A stretch of 64,000 nt of DNA from Chitinophaga pendula (GCF_020386615.1 NZ_CP077769.1:4402001-4466000); one strand, 5' to 3'. Shown: positions 9,045-18,470, counted from the first letter of the stretch. Made by a program: numbers and translations. Notes: a model not told the origin generated them from the sequence alone.

Positions 9045-10028
9045 ATGGAACGACCACAACGACGTAGTATCACATTAAAAGCATTGCTCCGGCGCTATTT
9101 AGGCCGGCGGGTATCTCCACAGGATGAGCAAGGTATATCGACCTGGTATGACAGTCTGGAGGACCGGGATTATGCTGTATTTGCCTCTGCGGCGGATCAG
9201 GAGCGGATACGTACGGCTATTATAGACGAGGTGCATCGGAGGACCTATCCTGTGCGGCGGCCTTTACGTTGGGTGGCTGCAGCAGCTGTTGCAGCACTGG
9301 TGGTATGTAGTGGTTTGTATTACTATTACCAGGTACTTTCTGACGGGCGGAATACTTATACGATCGTGCGTGCTGAAAACGGCGTGCATAAGCGTGTGCA
9401 ACTGGCGGACGGCAGTACGGCGATATTGAATGCGGCTACAACGTTGCTGATACCGTCGGATTACAATCAGCGGGAGCGGCAGCTGGTATTGCGGGGGGAG
9501 GCTAGTTTTAATGTAAAGACGGATGCATCGCGTCCTTTCAAGGTGCAGAGCGGTGCTTTACAGACGACGGTATTGGGTACAACGTTTAACGTGAAGGCAT
9601 ATCCCGGGCAGGAGATGCAATATATCACTGTTAATAGTGGGGCGGTACAGGTGCGTAGGGGTGATGGCGGTACGGCGTTATCCAGTTATGTATTACATGC
9701 TCATGAGGGGTTGCGATATCTGGCGGCGCAGCAGCAGGTACAGCTGGAGGCGATTGCCGGGGATGCGGCAGCGGACTGGCAATCCGGTGTGTTGAATTTT
9801 TCACAATATACGATCGCGGATATGGTGCATGAGCTGCAACGGCAGTTTGACATTCCTATGCAATTAAAGTCCACGCCAGCTGATACGGGGCATTATATGA
9901 TCCGTTTTCAGCGTCAGGGGCTGGAGGAGATACTCGCTGTTTTGTCCGGATTGACCGGCATTCAATATTATAAAAAAGGGGGGACCATCATTATTCACAC
10001 AAAATCTTATACCGTGCCAGTAAAGTAG
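9045..10028 (+). CDS. FecR-family anti-sigma factor
   Basis: 327 residues. The N-terminal ~75 residues are cytoplasmic and should bind the sigma factor, a single membrane helix lies at about 77-95, and the periplasmic part carries the FecR domain (about 108-205, with VQLADGSTAILNAATTL and GEASFNVKTDASRPFKV). A C-terminal DUF4974 (secretin/TonB short-N-like) domain spans about 250-320. In this family the periplasmic domain contacts the STN domain of the cognate TonB-dependent receptor, here the next gene. Divergence from the family is not evident. It lies between the sigma gene and susC. Confidence 0.93.
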   Translation: MERPQRRSITLKALLRRYLGRRVSPQDEQGISTWYDSLEDRDYAVFASAADQERIRTAIIDEVHRRTYPVRRPLRWVAAAAVAALVVCSGLYYYYQVLSDGRNTYTIVRAENGVHKRVQLADGSTAILNAATTLLIPSDYNQRERQLVLRGEASFNVKTDASRPFKVQSGALQTTVLGTTFNVKAYPGQEMQYITVNSGAVQVRRGDGGTALSSYVLHAHEGLRYLAAQQQVQLEAIAGDAAADWQSGVLNFSQYTIADMVHELQRQFDIPMQLKSTPADTGHYMIRFQRQGLEEILAVLSGLTGIQYYKKGGTIIIHTKSYTVPVK

Positions 10029-10043
10029 TACTGCTGAAAAAAA

Positions 10044-10105
10044 GCCGGAAGCGCTTGCAACACTTCCGGCGTAACCTGCACTCATTGGGGGAGTGCAACA
10101 TTTTT
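10044..10105 (+). promoter_or_regulatory. Two hairpins between fecR and susC, possible attenuator
   Basis: The first hairpin pairs GCCGGAAG (10044-10051) with CTTCCGGC (10063-10070). The second pairs TGCACTC (10078-10084) with GAGTGCA (10091-10097) and is followed by ACA and TTTTT. The second resembles a weak intrinsic terminator and could separate the constitutive sigma/fecR transcript from the induced susC operon, or cause partial read-through. Confidence 0.5.
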
Positions 10106-10138
10106 AACAGATCGTAAACCATTAAAAACGCTACAAAA

Positions 10139-13100
10139 ATGAGCAATTTTTACTCCGGTTGTATCAGACCGGCTAAAACTCTTTTTTTATTAACCATGAA
10201 ACTGACACTGTTTTCTGCTTTGTTCAGTACATCTATGGCCTTTGCCGGTGTAACGACGGGGCAGACCATGGAGCAGGTAAAGGTCAGTCTTTCCGTGAGG
10301 GAGACGCCACTGCGTAAGGTGCTGGAGATGATAGAGCGGCAGTCCGCTCTGGGAATAGGTTATAGTACGGATGCGATACCGTACAACAGTAAGATAAGTT
10401 ACAATGCTAATGACAAGTCGGTAGCGGACGTATTGCGGGAGTTATTTAAGGCGTTTCCTGTGCATATTCGCCAGGTGAGTGGTCAGTATGTGTTGATACA
10501 GGCGGATGCTGCCGGTGTTCAGCAGCAGGTGCAGATCACGGGTACGGTAACGGACCGGTTGACGAGGGAGGCTTTGCCAGGTGTGAGTGTGAGTATCAAG
10601 GGGAGTAGTTCTGGGGCGTCGACGGATGTGGAAGGGCGTTTTTCGCTCCGTTTTCCTGCGCAGCAGGAGTCGGTTACGCTGGTGATCTATTTTTTAGGAT
10701 TCAAGAGACAGGAGGTTGTCGTAAGCCGAGAGCATGCCAGTGGTTTGCATATATCGCTGGAGGCTGACCGGCTGGGTCTGGATGAGGTGGTGGTAACGGG
10801 TCAAGGTGTTAATACGACGAAGCGCCGGCTGTCGACTAATGTGGTGAGTATCGGGGCGCGTGACATAGAAGACGCGCCTAATGGCCGGCTGGATCAGCTG
10901 TTACAGTCGCGGTTGCCCAATGCGCAGATCCGGCTGACGGGTGGTCAGGCGGGAGCTACCTCTATTATGCGTTCGCGCGGGGTGATCTCTGCTTATAAGA
11001 ACTCCACTCCTATCATCTATGTGGACGGTGTGCGGATGGATAATCTCAATACGGTGGCGGCATTAGGCGGCGGCAGTACACAAGGAGCAGCTATCAGTTC
11101 GATATCTGACATTCCGATGGATAATATTGAGAAGATAGAATTCATCAACGGCGGTGCGGCCACTACACTTTACGGATCGGATGCGGCGAATGGGGTGATC
11201 CAGATCTTTACGCGTAAAGGCGGTGCTGACAAGACATCGGTTACGGCGGAGACGCAGATGGGCATTGAGACCCCTACGGCGGACTTCCTGCATTTCAAAC
11301 GTACCAAGGAGTTGTTGATGCAGGATGGTTTTTATCAGCGTCATCACGTGGGTATTAACGGTGGGCGTGACAACTTTGGTTACAGCTTTTCCGGTAACTA
11401 TATGAATACGAGCGGTACGCAGCTGTATAACCAGAACAGCAACCGTAAGATCGATTTCAGCACAGGATTCCGTGCTGGTCTTGGCAGTAAGGTGACGTAT
11501 GAAAGTTCTTTCTCTTTTGTGAATAATAAGTATAAGCGTAACCGTAATGGTAATCAGGGCGGTTATACCGGGTTGTGGTTTACGGAGAGCGGGGCATCTG
11601 CTATTACCGGACCGAAGTTCAATCCGGACCTGGATGCGCTGAGCGATGCGGAGTTTGCGAAGATGAAAGCTTATGTGAACGAGGCGGAGCGTTTGCAGGA
11701 TAACAATATCCTGATCAACCGTTTCCAGACTTCCCAATCCTTTAAATATGAGCCTATAAAACACCTGGTATTTAAGGCTACCGGCGGGGTGGATTACCGT
11801 GTGCAGGAGAACCAGGTGATCACTACCAACAAGTATCTTTCTTTCACTACCGGCAATCCTGTAAAGGACCAGGGTAGCATTACCAATGCGGACAGGAAGT
11901 ACCTGGGCATTACGTTGGAGCTGAACGGGCAATATGAGTTTAAGGCCGGTGATTTCTCTTTTGTATCTACTGCCGGCACGCAGTATTTCCGGACGGAAGA
12001 TCATCAGAGTGCGTATAACGGCAGTAATATCAGAGACGGGGCGCGGCTGATATCGGATGCTACTACGAAGACCGGTGAGGAAGCGCTGGTGCAGGCGGTG
12101 AACTATGGGGTATATGTGCAGGAGAACATTGGTTATAAGAATAAATTGTTCCTGGATCTGGGTTTACGCGGGGACGGTAATCCTGCTTTCGGTAACAACA
12201 TTGGTATTCAATATTATCCAAAGGCAGGTATTGCTTATGTACCTAATGATGAGCGTTGGTTCCAGGCGATCTCGCCGGTGGTATCGTCTGCCAAGTTGCG
12301 GGGAAGTATAGGGCTGGCTGGTAACTTGCCTTTCCCGTTCTATAATCTGCGTACGATCGCTTTCCAGGGATTCAACAATGAGCAAGCAGCCTTTTTCGGC
12401 ATACCCGGTAATGCCGGGTTAGGGCCTGAGAAGACCCGTACTGTAGAAGGCGGTTTGGACCTGGGTTTTCTGAAGGACCGATTGTTGCTGACCGCCAGTT
12501 ATTACCAGGCTGTTACCAACCAGGCGTTGTTCTCTGTGCCCCCTACGCCCTCCAGTGGTCAATCACAGCCGCAGCAATATAATATAGGCATGATATTGAA
12601 CCGCGGTTGGGAATTCAGTGTGGTAGGTATTCCTTTGGAGACCAAAGACTATTCCCTGCGGCTCAATGCCTCTGTGAATACGCTGTATAATACGGTAAAG
12701 GATGCGGCCGGTATTCCTCCCTTTAACCTGAATGGTTTCAGTGCACGTACTATACAGACGGTGGTGCAGGAAGGCAACCCGGTAGGATTCTTACGCGGTA
12801 ACTATGGTGTATTTGGACCTGACGGTACCTTGCAGAGTACCTTGGCGCAGCAGAACCTGGGTACTACTATTCCTACTTTATTTGGTAGTATGGGTTTGAA
12901 CTTCCGATATCGTCATTTCAACCTGTTTGCCAATGCAGATTACCAGCAGGGGGCGTATGCGAATTCTTTTGATGCGCAGTTCCGTTTTAACTACGGCGCC
13001 AGCAATGAAGGTATTCCTCAGGCGGAGATCGACAAGAACAAACGTACGAACTGGTTGAATTTTACGAACAAGTTTGTGCAGCGTACGGACTTTATCAAGG

Positions 13101-13339
13101 TACGAGTGATCGGTATGAGTTATACTTTACAGCCAGCGTTGTTCCGCAAGGTGATCAAATCGGCGACGGTGAGCCTGAGTGCTATCAATCCATTGAATTT
13201 TGCCAGTTCGGATTTTGATCCGGAGGCTACTATCAGTGGTAGTGCGCAAGGTCAGGGAGGAGCTACTACCGGTGGTATCAGCTATGCTACTTATTCTGCG
13301 CCCAGACAGTTCCTCGGTACTATCCGTCTAAATTTCTAA
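10139..13339 (+). CDS. SusC/RagA TonB-dependent receptor with STN domain
   Basis: 1066 residues. A signal peptide ends in the stretch FSTSMAFAGV (about residue 37), if the first ATG is used. Then follow an STN domain (about 50-118, SLSVRETPLRKVLEMIE), a carboxypeptidase-regulatory-like beta-sandwich domain (about 130-200, ITGTVTDRLTREALPGVSV), the TonB plug (from about 217, LDEVVVTGQG, with the VDGVRMDN and YGSDAANGVIQIFTRKGG motifs) and an outer-membrane beta barrel to the terminal LGTIRLNF. The STN domain fits signalling to FecR. Together with the SusD lipoprotein encoded 13 bases downstream it should form a TonB-powered uptake complex. The substrate is unknown; the third gene points to a phosphodiester compound. 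Confidence 0.95.
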   Translation: MSNFYSGCIRPAKTLFLLTMKLTLFSALFSTSMAFAGVTTGQTMEQVKVSLSVRETPLRKVLEMIERQSALGIGYSTDAIPYNSKISYNANDKSVADVLRELFKAFPVHIRQVSGQYVLIQADAAGVQQQVQITGTVTDRLTREALPGVSVSIKGSSSGASTDVEGRFSLRFPAQQESVTLVIYFLGFKRQEVVVSREHASGLHISLEADRLGLDEVVVTGQGVNTTKRRLSTNVVSIGARDIEDAPNGRLDQLLQSRLPNAQIRLTGGQAGATSIMRSRGVISAYKNSTPIIYVDGVRMDNLNTVAALGGGSTQGAAISSISDIPMDNIEKIEFINGGAATTLYGSDAANGVIQIFTRKGGADKTSVTAETQMGIETPTADFLHFKRTKELLMQDGFYQRHHVGINGGRDNFGYSFSGNYMNTSGTQLYNQNSNRKIDFSTGFRAGLGSKVTYESSFSFVNNKYKRNRNGNQGGYTGLWFTESGASAITGPKFNPDLDALSDAEFAKMKAYVNEAERLQDNNILINRFQTSQSFKYEPIKHLVFKATGGVDYRVQENQVITTNKYLSFTTGNPVKDQGSITNADRKYLGITLELNGQYEFKAGDFSFVSTAGTQYFRTEDHQSAYNGSNIRDGARLISDATTKTGEEALVQAVNYGVYVQENIGYKNKLFLDLGLRGDGNPAFGNNIGIQYYPKAGIAYVPNDERWFQAISPVVSSAKLRGSIGLAGNLPFPFYNLRTIAFQGFNNEQAAFFGIPGNAGLGPEKTRTVEGGLDLGFLKDRLLLTASYYQAVTNQALFSVPPTPSSGQSQPQQYNIGMILNRGWEFSVVGIPLETKDYSLRLNASVNTLYNTVKDAAGIPPFNLNGFSARTIQTVVQEGNPVGFLRGNYGVFGPDGTLQSTLAQQNLGTTIPTLFGSMGLNFRYRHFNLFANADYQQGAYANSFDAQFRFNYGASNEGIPQAEIDKNKRTNWLNFTNKFVQRTDFIKVRVIGMSYTLQPALFRKVIKSATVSLSAINPLNFASSDFDPEATISGSAQGQGGATTGGISYATYSAPRQFLGTIRLNF

Positions 13340-13352
13340 AAACAACAATCAC

Positions 13353-14768
13353 ATGAGAAGACATTTTTCCCGATATATAGTGATAGGTCTGATGACCTTT
13401 AGCGGATGTTCTGTATTGAATCCGAATGTAACGGAACCGGTGTTCCTTTCCAATGAAAATGCGGCGAAGAGCTGGGTGAACGGGTTGCGCCGGCAGCTGG
13501 CGCTAACGATGAACCAGGTGGTGGTGAGTACGGAGTTGGTATCTGACAACTATTACAACAACCGTACGTTGAGCAGTAAGGTATTTGACATTCCGCAGAT
13601 CGATTATTTTGACCTGGATGTGAATAACCTGCAGGTGCAGGTGCAGCGTTTGCGGGAGATGTCAGAATACGGTTTATCAACGGTGTTAAAGGGTGATCCT
13701 ACGGCTACGGCGGCGGATTCTACGGAAGTATATTTCAGTAATGCATTTGCGCATTTGCTCAGTGGCGAGTTGTTTGTGGGGTTGCCTGGCAGTAATCTGG
13801 GGCCTGTGCTGACGCCTACGCAGCACCTGGAGCGTGCGATATTGTTGCTGGACAAAGCGCTGGCGTTGTCGACCAATGAGAATGACCGTAATGCGTTTAC
13901 GCTATTGAAGGCGCGCGCTTATTATCAGCTGGGCGATGCGGTTAATGCCAGCAAGTATGCTACGGCGGTGATGAGTAAGACAACGTTGTTGCGCCAGGCG
14001 AAGTTTGACGGTCTCAACAACGTGCCTAATGACATGCAGACTTATCTTTATTCATCTACCAATAATGAGTTTGCGCCATTGCCGCGGTTGGATTTCCTAG
14101 ATCCTAAGTATTATCATACGGGGTTAGCGGCTACTGATCAGAAGCCGGTGACTATTACGAAGGCGGAGGAAGCGTACCTGATACAAGCGGAGGTGCAGTT
14201 GTCTGCGGGGCAGCTGGATGCGTCGAGGGTGACGATGAAGCAGTTGCTGGATGTGGTGAGTGCGCGCGGTTCGGTATCGATAGATGACAAGAAGGAAACG
14301 CGGAATGGAGGTAACCGGAAGGACTATCCGTTGACGGCGGTGAAGGTGAAGTTTGACGTGAGTGATAATGCGCGCAGCGGTTATGTACTGGACCGTCAGG
14401 CTGGCAACATTAAGGCGTATACGATATCCGGGACGTTGGTAAAGGCGGAGGATCTGGATGCTGCTGTGAGCCAGGATCAGCTGTTGTATCTGTTATACCG
14501 TTTGCGTCAGGAGATTTTTATTGCGGAAGGTCGCCGGATGACGGATCTGGGTATCCGGTTTCCGGTGTCGCAGACGGAGCAGCTGAACAATCCTAATGTG
14601 AAGGCGGAGCATATACAGGCGCAGTTGCCTGGTTTTATCCCATTGAACAGGGGTATGGATGATTTTACTTATGATAAGGACAATGGTGTGGTGACGATGA
14701 AGTATGATATGAATGCGGTGTTGGTGAAGAACAAACACGCTAAAGAGCTCTTTCCTTTTATTCAATAA
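13353..14768 (+). CDS. SusD/RagB-like outer-membrane lipoprotein
   Basis: 471 residues. A lipoprotein signal ends in TFSGC, with Cys19 as the lipidated residue. The body shows SusD-like features: the TPR-type helices around AHLLSGELFVGLPG, HLERAILLLDKALAL and FTLLKARAYYQLGD, the YLIQAEVQLSAG region near 270, and a C-terminal RRMTDLGIRFPVSQTEQ segment. It is shorter than the common 500-600-residue SusD proteins, so the substrate-binding loops may be reduced. It partners the SusC receptor just upstream and closes over the barrel from the cell surface. Translation likely comes from the same transcript. Confidence 0.88.
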   Translation: MRRHFSRYIVIGLMTFSGCSVLNPNVTEPVFLSNENAAKSWVNGLRRQLALTMNQVVVSTELVSDNYYNNRTLSSKVFDIPQIDYFDLDVNNLQVQVQRLREMSEYGLSTVLKGDPTATAADSTEVYFSNAFAHLLSGELFVGLPGSNLGPVLTPTQHLERAILLLDKALALSTNENDRNAFTLLKARAYYQLGDAVNASKYATAVMSKTTLLRQAKFDGLNNVPNDMQTYLYSSTNNEFAPLPRLDFLDPKYYHTGLAATDQKPVTITKAEEAYLIQAEVQLSAGQLDASRVTMKQLLDVVSARGSVSIDDKKETRNGGNRKDYPLTAVKVKFDVSDNARSGYVLDRQAGNIKAYTISGTLVKAEDLDAAVSQDQLLYLLYRLRQEIFIAEGRRMTDLGIRFPVSQTEQLNNPNVKAEHIQAQLPGFIPLNRGMDDFTYDKDNGVVTMKYDMNAVLVKNKHAKELFPFIQ

Positions 14769-14785
14769 TTTAATTAGTCATTAAA

Positions 14786-16114
14786 ATGAAGAAGTTATTA
14801 TTTGCTATATGTGTGTTGGCGATCGGCGGGCAGGCGGTGCGGGCGCAGCAAGCCAAGTATGTGGTATTGATCAGTGTGGACGGTTTCCGTCCGGATTTTT
14901 ATATGGAACCCTCCTGGCCTGCTCCCTATATGCAACAGATCAAGGAGCAGGGCGTGTATGCGCAAGGGGTACAAGGTATTTTTCCTACGGTGACCTATCC
15001 ATCTCATACGACGTTGATCACGGGTGTGACGCCCTCCAAGCACGGTATCTGTTACAATACGCCATTTGAGCCGCAGGGCGCCAGTGGCCGATGGTATACG
15101 GAGGCGAAGGATATTAAGGCGGAGACGCTGTGGGAGGCTTTACGCAAGGCTGGTTTACGTACGGCATCGGTATCATGGCCGGTATCGGTGGGTGCGCCTG
15201 TAGATTACAACATTCCGGAGACGTTTTCGCTGAGTAATCCTGGTGATCGCCGGGCAGCTACCAGTGAGCAAGCTACTCCGAGGGGTTTGTTTGAGGAGGT
15301 GCAGCAGCAGGCGACCGGTCAGCTTTCTGCTACGGATCTGAATTTGCATTATTTCGGTATGAATGAAACGTTGAGCCGGATGGCAGCTTACCTGATCGGC
15401 CGATACAAGCCGAACCTGCTGACGATACATTTGCCCTGTACGGATGAGGCGCAGCATGATGAAGGGCGCCGGGGGGATCGGGTGACGCTGTCGGTAGCGG
15501 CTGCGGATCACGGTATAGGAACTATCCTGGAGGCTATTGCCAAGGCAGGTATTAAGGACAGTACGGCGGTGATCATTACTGGTGATCATGGATTTGTGGA
15601 TATTCATACGGGGTTGGCGCCTAATGTGTGGTTGGCGGCGAATGGGCTGATCGGTAAGGACGGATGGAAGGCGATGTTCCATAGTGGTGGTGGTTCTACT
15701 TTTTTGCAGCTGAAGCAGGAGAAGGATGAGCAGACATTGCGGCAGGTGCGGAAGATATTATCGGAGTTGCCGGAGGCGCAGCGTAAGTTATTCCGGGTGG
15801 TAGAGCGGGCGGAGCTGGACAAATCCGGTGCGGACCCTCATGCGGCGTTGGCGTTGACGGCGGTGCCCGGTATCAGTTTTACGACCAGTAAGGAGGGGCC
15901 TGCGATGCGCGCTGCGCGTGGTGGTGCGCACGGTTATTATCCTGATTTCAGGGAGATACAGACGGGTTTTGTTGCTTATGGCGCGGGGCTGGCCAAGGGT
16001 CAGGTGATACCGGTGATGCACCTGGAGGATGTGGCGCCATTGGTTGCGCAGTTGTTGGGGGTATCGCTGAAAGAAGCCAGTGGTACGGTGTATCCCGGTA
16101 TGTTGCGTAAGTAA
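14786..16114 (+). CDS. Nucleotide pyrophosphatase/phosphodiesterase-type ectoenzyme
   Basis: 442 residues with a signal peptide ending near the RAQQ stretch (about residue 20). It belongs to the alkaline-phosphatase superfamily, type I phosphodiesterase/NPP group. D32 sits in ISVDGFRPD. The predicted nucleophile is T70 in FPTVTYPSH, where NPPs have Lys/Thr-Thr-Phe/Tyr-Pro. Further zinc ligands are in CTDEAQHDEG, ITGDHGF and HGYYPDF. Members cleave nucleotide pyrophosphates or phosphodiester bonds in the periplasm. It starts 17 bases after susD and ends with a terminator, so it is the third gene of the susCD operon and gives the best clue to its nutrient: a nucleotide, a teichoic-acid-like polymer or a phosphodiester headgroup. 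Confidence 0.88.
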   Translation: MKKLLFAICVLAIGGQAVRAQQAKYVVLISVDGFRPDFYMEPSWPAPYMQQIKEQGVYAQGVQGIFPTVTYPSHTTLITGVTPSKHGICYNTPFEPQGASGRWYTEAKDIKAETLWEALRKAGLRTASVSWPVSVGAPVDYNIPETFSLSNPGDRRAATSEQATPRGLFEEVQQQATGQLSATDLNLHYFGMNETLSRMAAYLIGRYKPNLLTIHLPCTDEAQHDEGRRGDRVTLSVAAADHGIGTILEAIAKAGIKDSTAVIITGDHGFVDIHTGLAPNVWLAANGLIGKDGWKAMFHSGGGSTFLQLKQEKDEQTLRQVRKILSELPEAQRKLFRVVERAELDKSGADPHAALALTAVPGISFTTSKEGPAMRAARGGAHGYYPDFREIQTGFVAYGAGLAKGQVIPVMHLEDVAPLVAQLLGVSLKEASGTVYPGMLRK

Positions 16115-16141
16115 GTGCTTATTGACCGGATATTAAAAGTT

Positions 16142-16174
16142 GATCCCGGTAGCGGTGGCTACCGGGATCTTTTT
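16142..16174 (+). terminator. Terminator of the susC-susD-phosphodiesterase operon
   Basis: Perfect 12-bp stem (GATCCCGGTAGC with its complement), 4-base loop GGTG, then five T. Confidence 0.92.
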
Positions 16175-16242
16175 ATTTAGTCGAGGCGGGGAGCAGACAC
16201 CTGCACAATAAAAGGTGTTATCCTGCCGGCGACGCATTGTTA

Positions 16243-16998
16243 TCAAGGAGCAGGGTACAATACGGCAGTTGCTTGTTTATCTTTTGCAGATAATACGGTA
16301 GCGCCGCTACCGCACTGGCCACCGTTCATGAGGGAAGCGGCATCGGAGCCGCCAACGCCTGGTACGGCTACGCCACCGGATTGGTTAGTATGCCATAAGG
16401 AGATGTTATGGCCCATTTCGTGGCAGATGGTGCGAGCGCGTTGTGCGAAGCTGTTGCCGGCGATGTAGGCTTTGTTGATCCAGATCATGTTACCAGCGAG
16501 GCCACCGGAGGGGAATGTACCCTGACCGCAGACACCAGTACCCAGGTTAGAGTCTACGATACGTACATCGTAGGGGGCGCCGGATACTATTCTCCAGCGG
16601 ATGCGGCTACCAGGTACGGTGGTATTCCACTGTGCGATTGCGGAATTGATTTCGGATATCATGCTAGTCATGGTAGGATCTACATACAAGCGGATATCGC
16701 GGCTGCTGGCTGCGTTGATCAGGCTACCGGAATAGTATTGTTCGGTAGTGATCTTGCCATTGTGTTCCGGCACTTTCATATTTTTAGGAAAAACGATGTC
16801 GCCATCTACTACATATTTGTCGCCTTTGTCTTCGATGATGGAAGCGGGGGCGCCCAGCGCCTGGATGTATTCCAGTACTTTTTTGGCGTTGTCTTCTGGT
16901 TGGGGCGTGTTGACAGGGGCGTCGGCAGATTTGTTACATGCAGCGATAGAGAATGCCGTAACCACGATCAGAGAAAGGGCTCTTAGGTTCTTTTTCAT
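16243..16998 (-). CDS. Lipoprotein zinc metallopeptidase (M57/dual-action HEIGH type)
   Basis: 251 residues from the ATG at 16998; an ATG 57 bases upstream would put a polar tail before the signal peptide. The signal ends in SIAAC, with Cys21 as the lipid anchor. The pro-like region (about 25-100) is followed by a catalytic domain with zinc-binding HEMGH at 193-197 and third ligand H203, the HExxHxxxxxH pattern of metzincin-like peptidases. The layout matches the Bacteroidota family annotated as dual-action HEIGH metallopeptidase. It is probably attached to the outer membrane. Substrate unknown. No adjacent inhibitor or transporter is seen; the next gene on the same strand starts 317 bases away. 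Confidence 0.88.
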   Translation of the reverse strand: MKKNLRALSLIVVTAFSIAACNKSADAPVNTPQPEDNAKKVLEYIQALGAPASIIEDKGDKYVVDGDIVFPKNMKVPEHNGKITTEQYYSGSLINAASSRDIRLYVDPTMTSMISEINSAIAQWNTTVPGSRIRWRIVSGAPYDVRIVDSNLGTGVCGQGTFPSGGLAGNMIWINKAYIAGNSFAQRARTICHEMGHNISLWHTNQSGGVAVPGVGGSDAASLMNGGQCGSGATVLSAKDKQATAVLYPAP

Positions 16999-17055
16999 GT
17001 TAGGTTGATTTAAATTTTGAGGTTGATGATTTGAATATGTGGGTTTATTGTGCAC

Positions 17056-17330
17056 GGTAATATTGAGGCATTCCGGGATGCCTGTTGAAAGGGTTTACTA
17101 ATAAATGCTCTTGACCCTTACTGCAGGCTGGGTTTATAGCCTGTAGTATTGTTAGCTTGTGCCTGTCGATAACGTGAATGGTACTACTCTCTCTACATTA
17201 ATATATTGCTCTGATCAGGGTTATATTTTTTAGCATAAGGGCTTAAATAAAAATAGGGAATAATATTCATGTGACCTAATTTATTATCAGGTAACGCGAT
17301 GGTATTTATGCATTTTACTCTCTTCTTTAA
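17056..17330. other. Intergenic space upstream of the metallopeptidase gene
   Basis: No coding capacity is seen. The region is AT-rich, should hold the promoter of the metallopeptidase gene on the minus strand, and contains a short inverted repeat (AGGCAT/ATGCCT, about 17066-17083). I see no RNA gene. Confidence 0.5.
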
Positions 17331-17365
17331 AGAAAAGGTCTGCAATTGAATGGCAGGCCTTTTCT
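17331..17365 (-). terminator. Terminator of the Nif3-like gene
   Basis: A 13-base stem with one G-U pair (AGAAAAGGTCTGC with GCAGGCCTTTTCT) and a 9-base loop. It starts 10 bases beyond the stop of the minus-strand Nif3-like gene, and the minus-strand side runs into a T-rich stretch. Confidence 0.8.
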
Positions 17366-17374
17366 ATTGTTATT

Positions 17375-18307
17375 TTATATCCAGACGAATGGATTACCGG
17401 AGGGTATATGTGTGACCGTTATGCCGGTTATTTTAGGTTGGAGCCATTCCTGCAGCCAGTACATACCCGGTTCTTCGCTGACGCTGTGGCCTAGTACGAT
17501 GAGGGCCGTTTTGTGGCCTAGTTGGCGGGCATCGCGGATATATTCTGCGGTTTCCCATTCGTGCAGTTCACCGACGATGAGCAGGTCTGGTTTTTCCTGT
17601 TCGGCGAATCGCATTTGTGTTTGTCCGCCGGCGGCACCCGGGAGGAAGGTGACGGAGCTGCAGGACTGAGCCAGGTTGCCCAATACGCGTACCTGTTGGA
17701 TGCCTAAAGTTCTTTTGAGATGGGAGGCGATGGCTTGGAGTGGGCGGGCGGGGATATGTACGGTGACCTCTCCCGGTTTCCAGTATTGGAGCCAGCCGGT
17801 TTGTTTGAGTACGCCGTAACCGATACCATCGGGCCGATAGGCATGCCAGTAGTCATGAAAGCGCCATACGGCGATATTGTATTTATTCAGCAATGCTTCT
17901 TTTTCTTTAACGACGGAGCTGCCCGGTACCCAGTTCTTATCATCGAGGTGGTTATAGAACGTAGGTTCGTGGGCGATAATGAAGTTGGCTTTTCTTTTGA
18001 CGGCCTCTTCAATCACTTTGACGGTGGGGAACATGGTGGTGATGATACCTGTTACCTTTTGATCCGGGTTACCGTTTTTGAGGGTATCTACGGTATTGGG
18101 GAACGGGGCGTTGGGTATTTCGCGGAGTATAAGGTCTATGACATCTTTGACGGTATAGGTATTGGGTAGTGGTTGTTTACCGGCGGCGATGGTCAGGCCT
18201 GGTACTTTGAGCAAGGCGGCTATTCCTGCGGTCTTCATTACGTTGGTGATAAATGTTCTTCTGCCCCATTGCGGGTGCGTGGATTCTTCTTTTTCCATAT
18301 GCTGCAT
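17375..18307 (-). CDS. Nif3-like dinuclear metal protein with Tat-like signal
   Basis: 310 residues from the ATG at 18307; an upstream in-frame TTG is unlikely and an ATG at 18298 is possible. The body fits the Nif3/GTP cyclohydrolase I type 2-like family: VKDVIDLIL at the N-terminus, the metal-binding FIIAHEPTFYNH stretch and a C-terminal LGHSVSEEPGM with the second His/Glu set. Unlike usual Nif3 proteins, which start directly with the domain and are cytosolic, this one begins with a twin-arginine stretch (residues 16-17, GRRTFI) and a hydrophobic segment ending near AAGK. It should therefore be exported folded with its metals. The true function of Nif3 proteins is not settled. Confidence 0.82.
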   Translation of the reverse strand: MQHMEKEESTHPQWGRRTFITNVMKTAGIAALLKVPGLTIAAGKQPLPNTYTVKDVIDLILREIPNAPFPNTVDTLKNGNPDQKVTGIITTMFPTVKVIEEAVKRKANFIIAHEPTFYNHLDDKNWVPGSSVVKEKEALLNKYNIAVWRFHDYWHAYRPDGIGYGVLKQTGWLQYWKPGEVTVHIPARPLQAIASHLKRTLGIQQVRVLGNLAQSCSSVTFLPGAAGGQTQMRFAEQEKPDLLIVGELHEWETAEYIRDARQLGHKTALIVLGHSVSEEPGMYWLQEWLQPKITGITVTHIPSGNPFVWI

Positions 18308-18420
18308 AGCGGTGATTTTAAGCTTACCCAAAATAATGATTTAGCGGCAGGAAAGGAAGCGGGCTGGTGATGAGCAGGGAGGAAAGTGGAATGGTGGTGA
18401 GCAGGGGGCGGCCGGGCTGG

Positions 18421-18449
18421 TTGGGGGAAGTACAAAATCGGTAACTTTA
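18421..18449 (+). promoter_or_regulatory. Predicted promoter of the aldolase gene
   Basis: TTG at 18421-18423, 18-base spacer, TAACTTTA at 18442-18449, which matches the Bacteroidota -7 consensus TAnnTTTG at five of six fixed positions. The ATG of the aldolase gene follows at 18471. Confidence 0.5.
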
Positions 18450-18470
18450 AAGACACCAAAATAGCTTTAC

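Noticed and set aside
11063..12004. A 313-codon open frame antisense to susC
   Set aside because: It is a shadow of the receptor gene in the opposite strand, with Arg/Leu/Ile-rich low-complexity content and no domain.
8367..16114. A polysaccharide utilisation locus
   Set aside because: SusCD and sigma/anti-sigma are present but there is no glycoside hydrolase, lyase or SusE/F protein.
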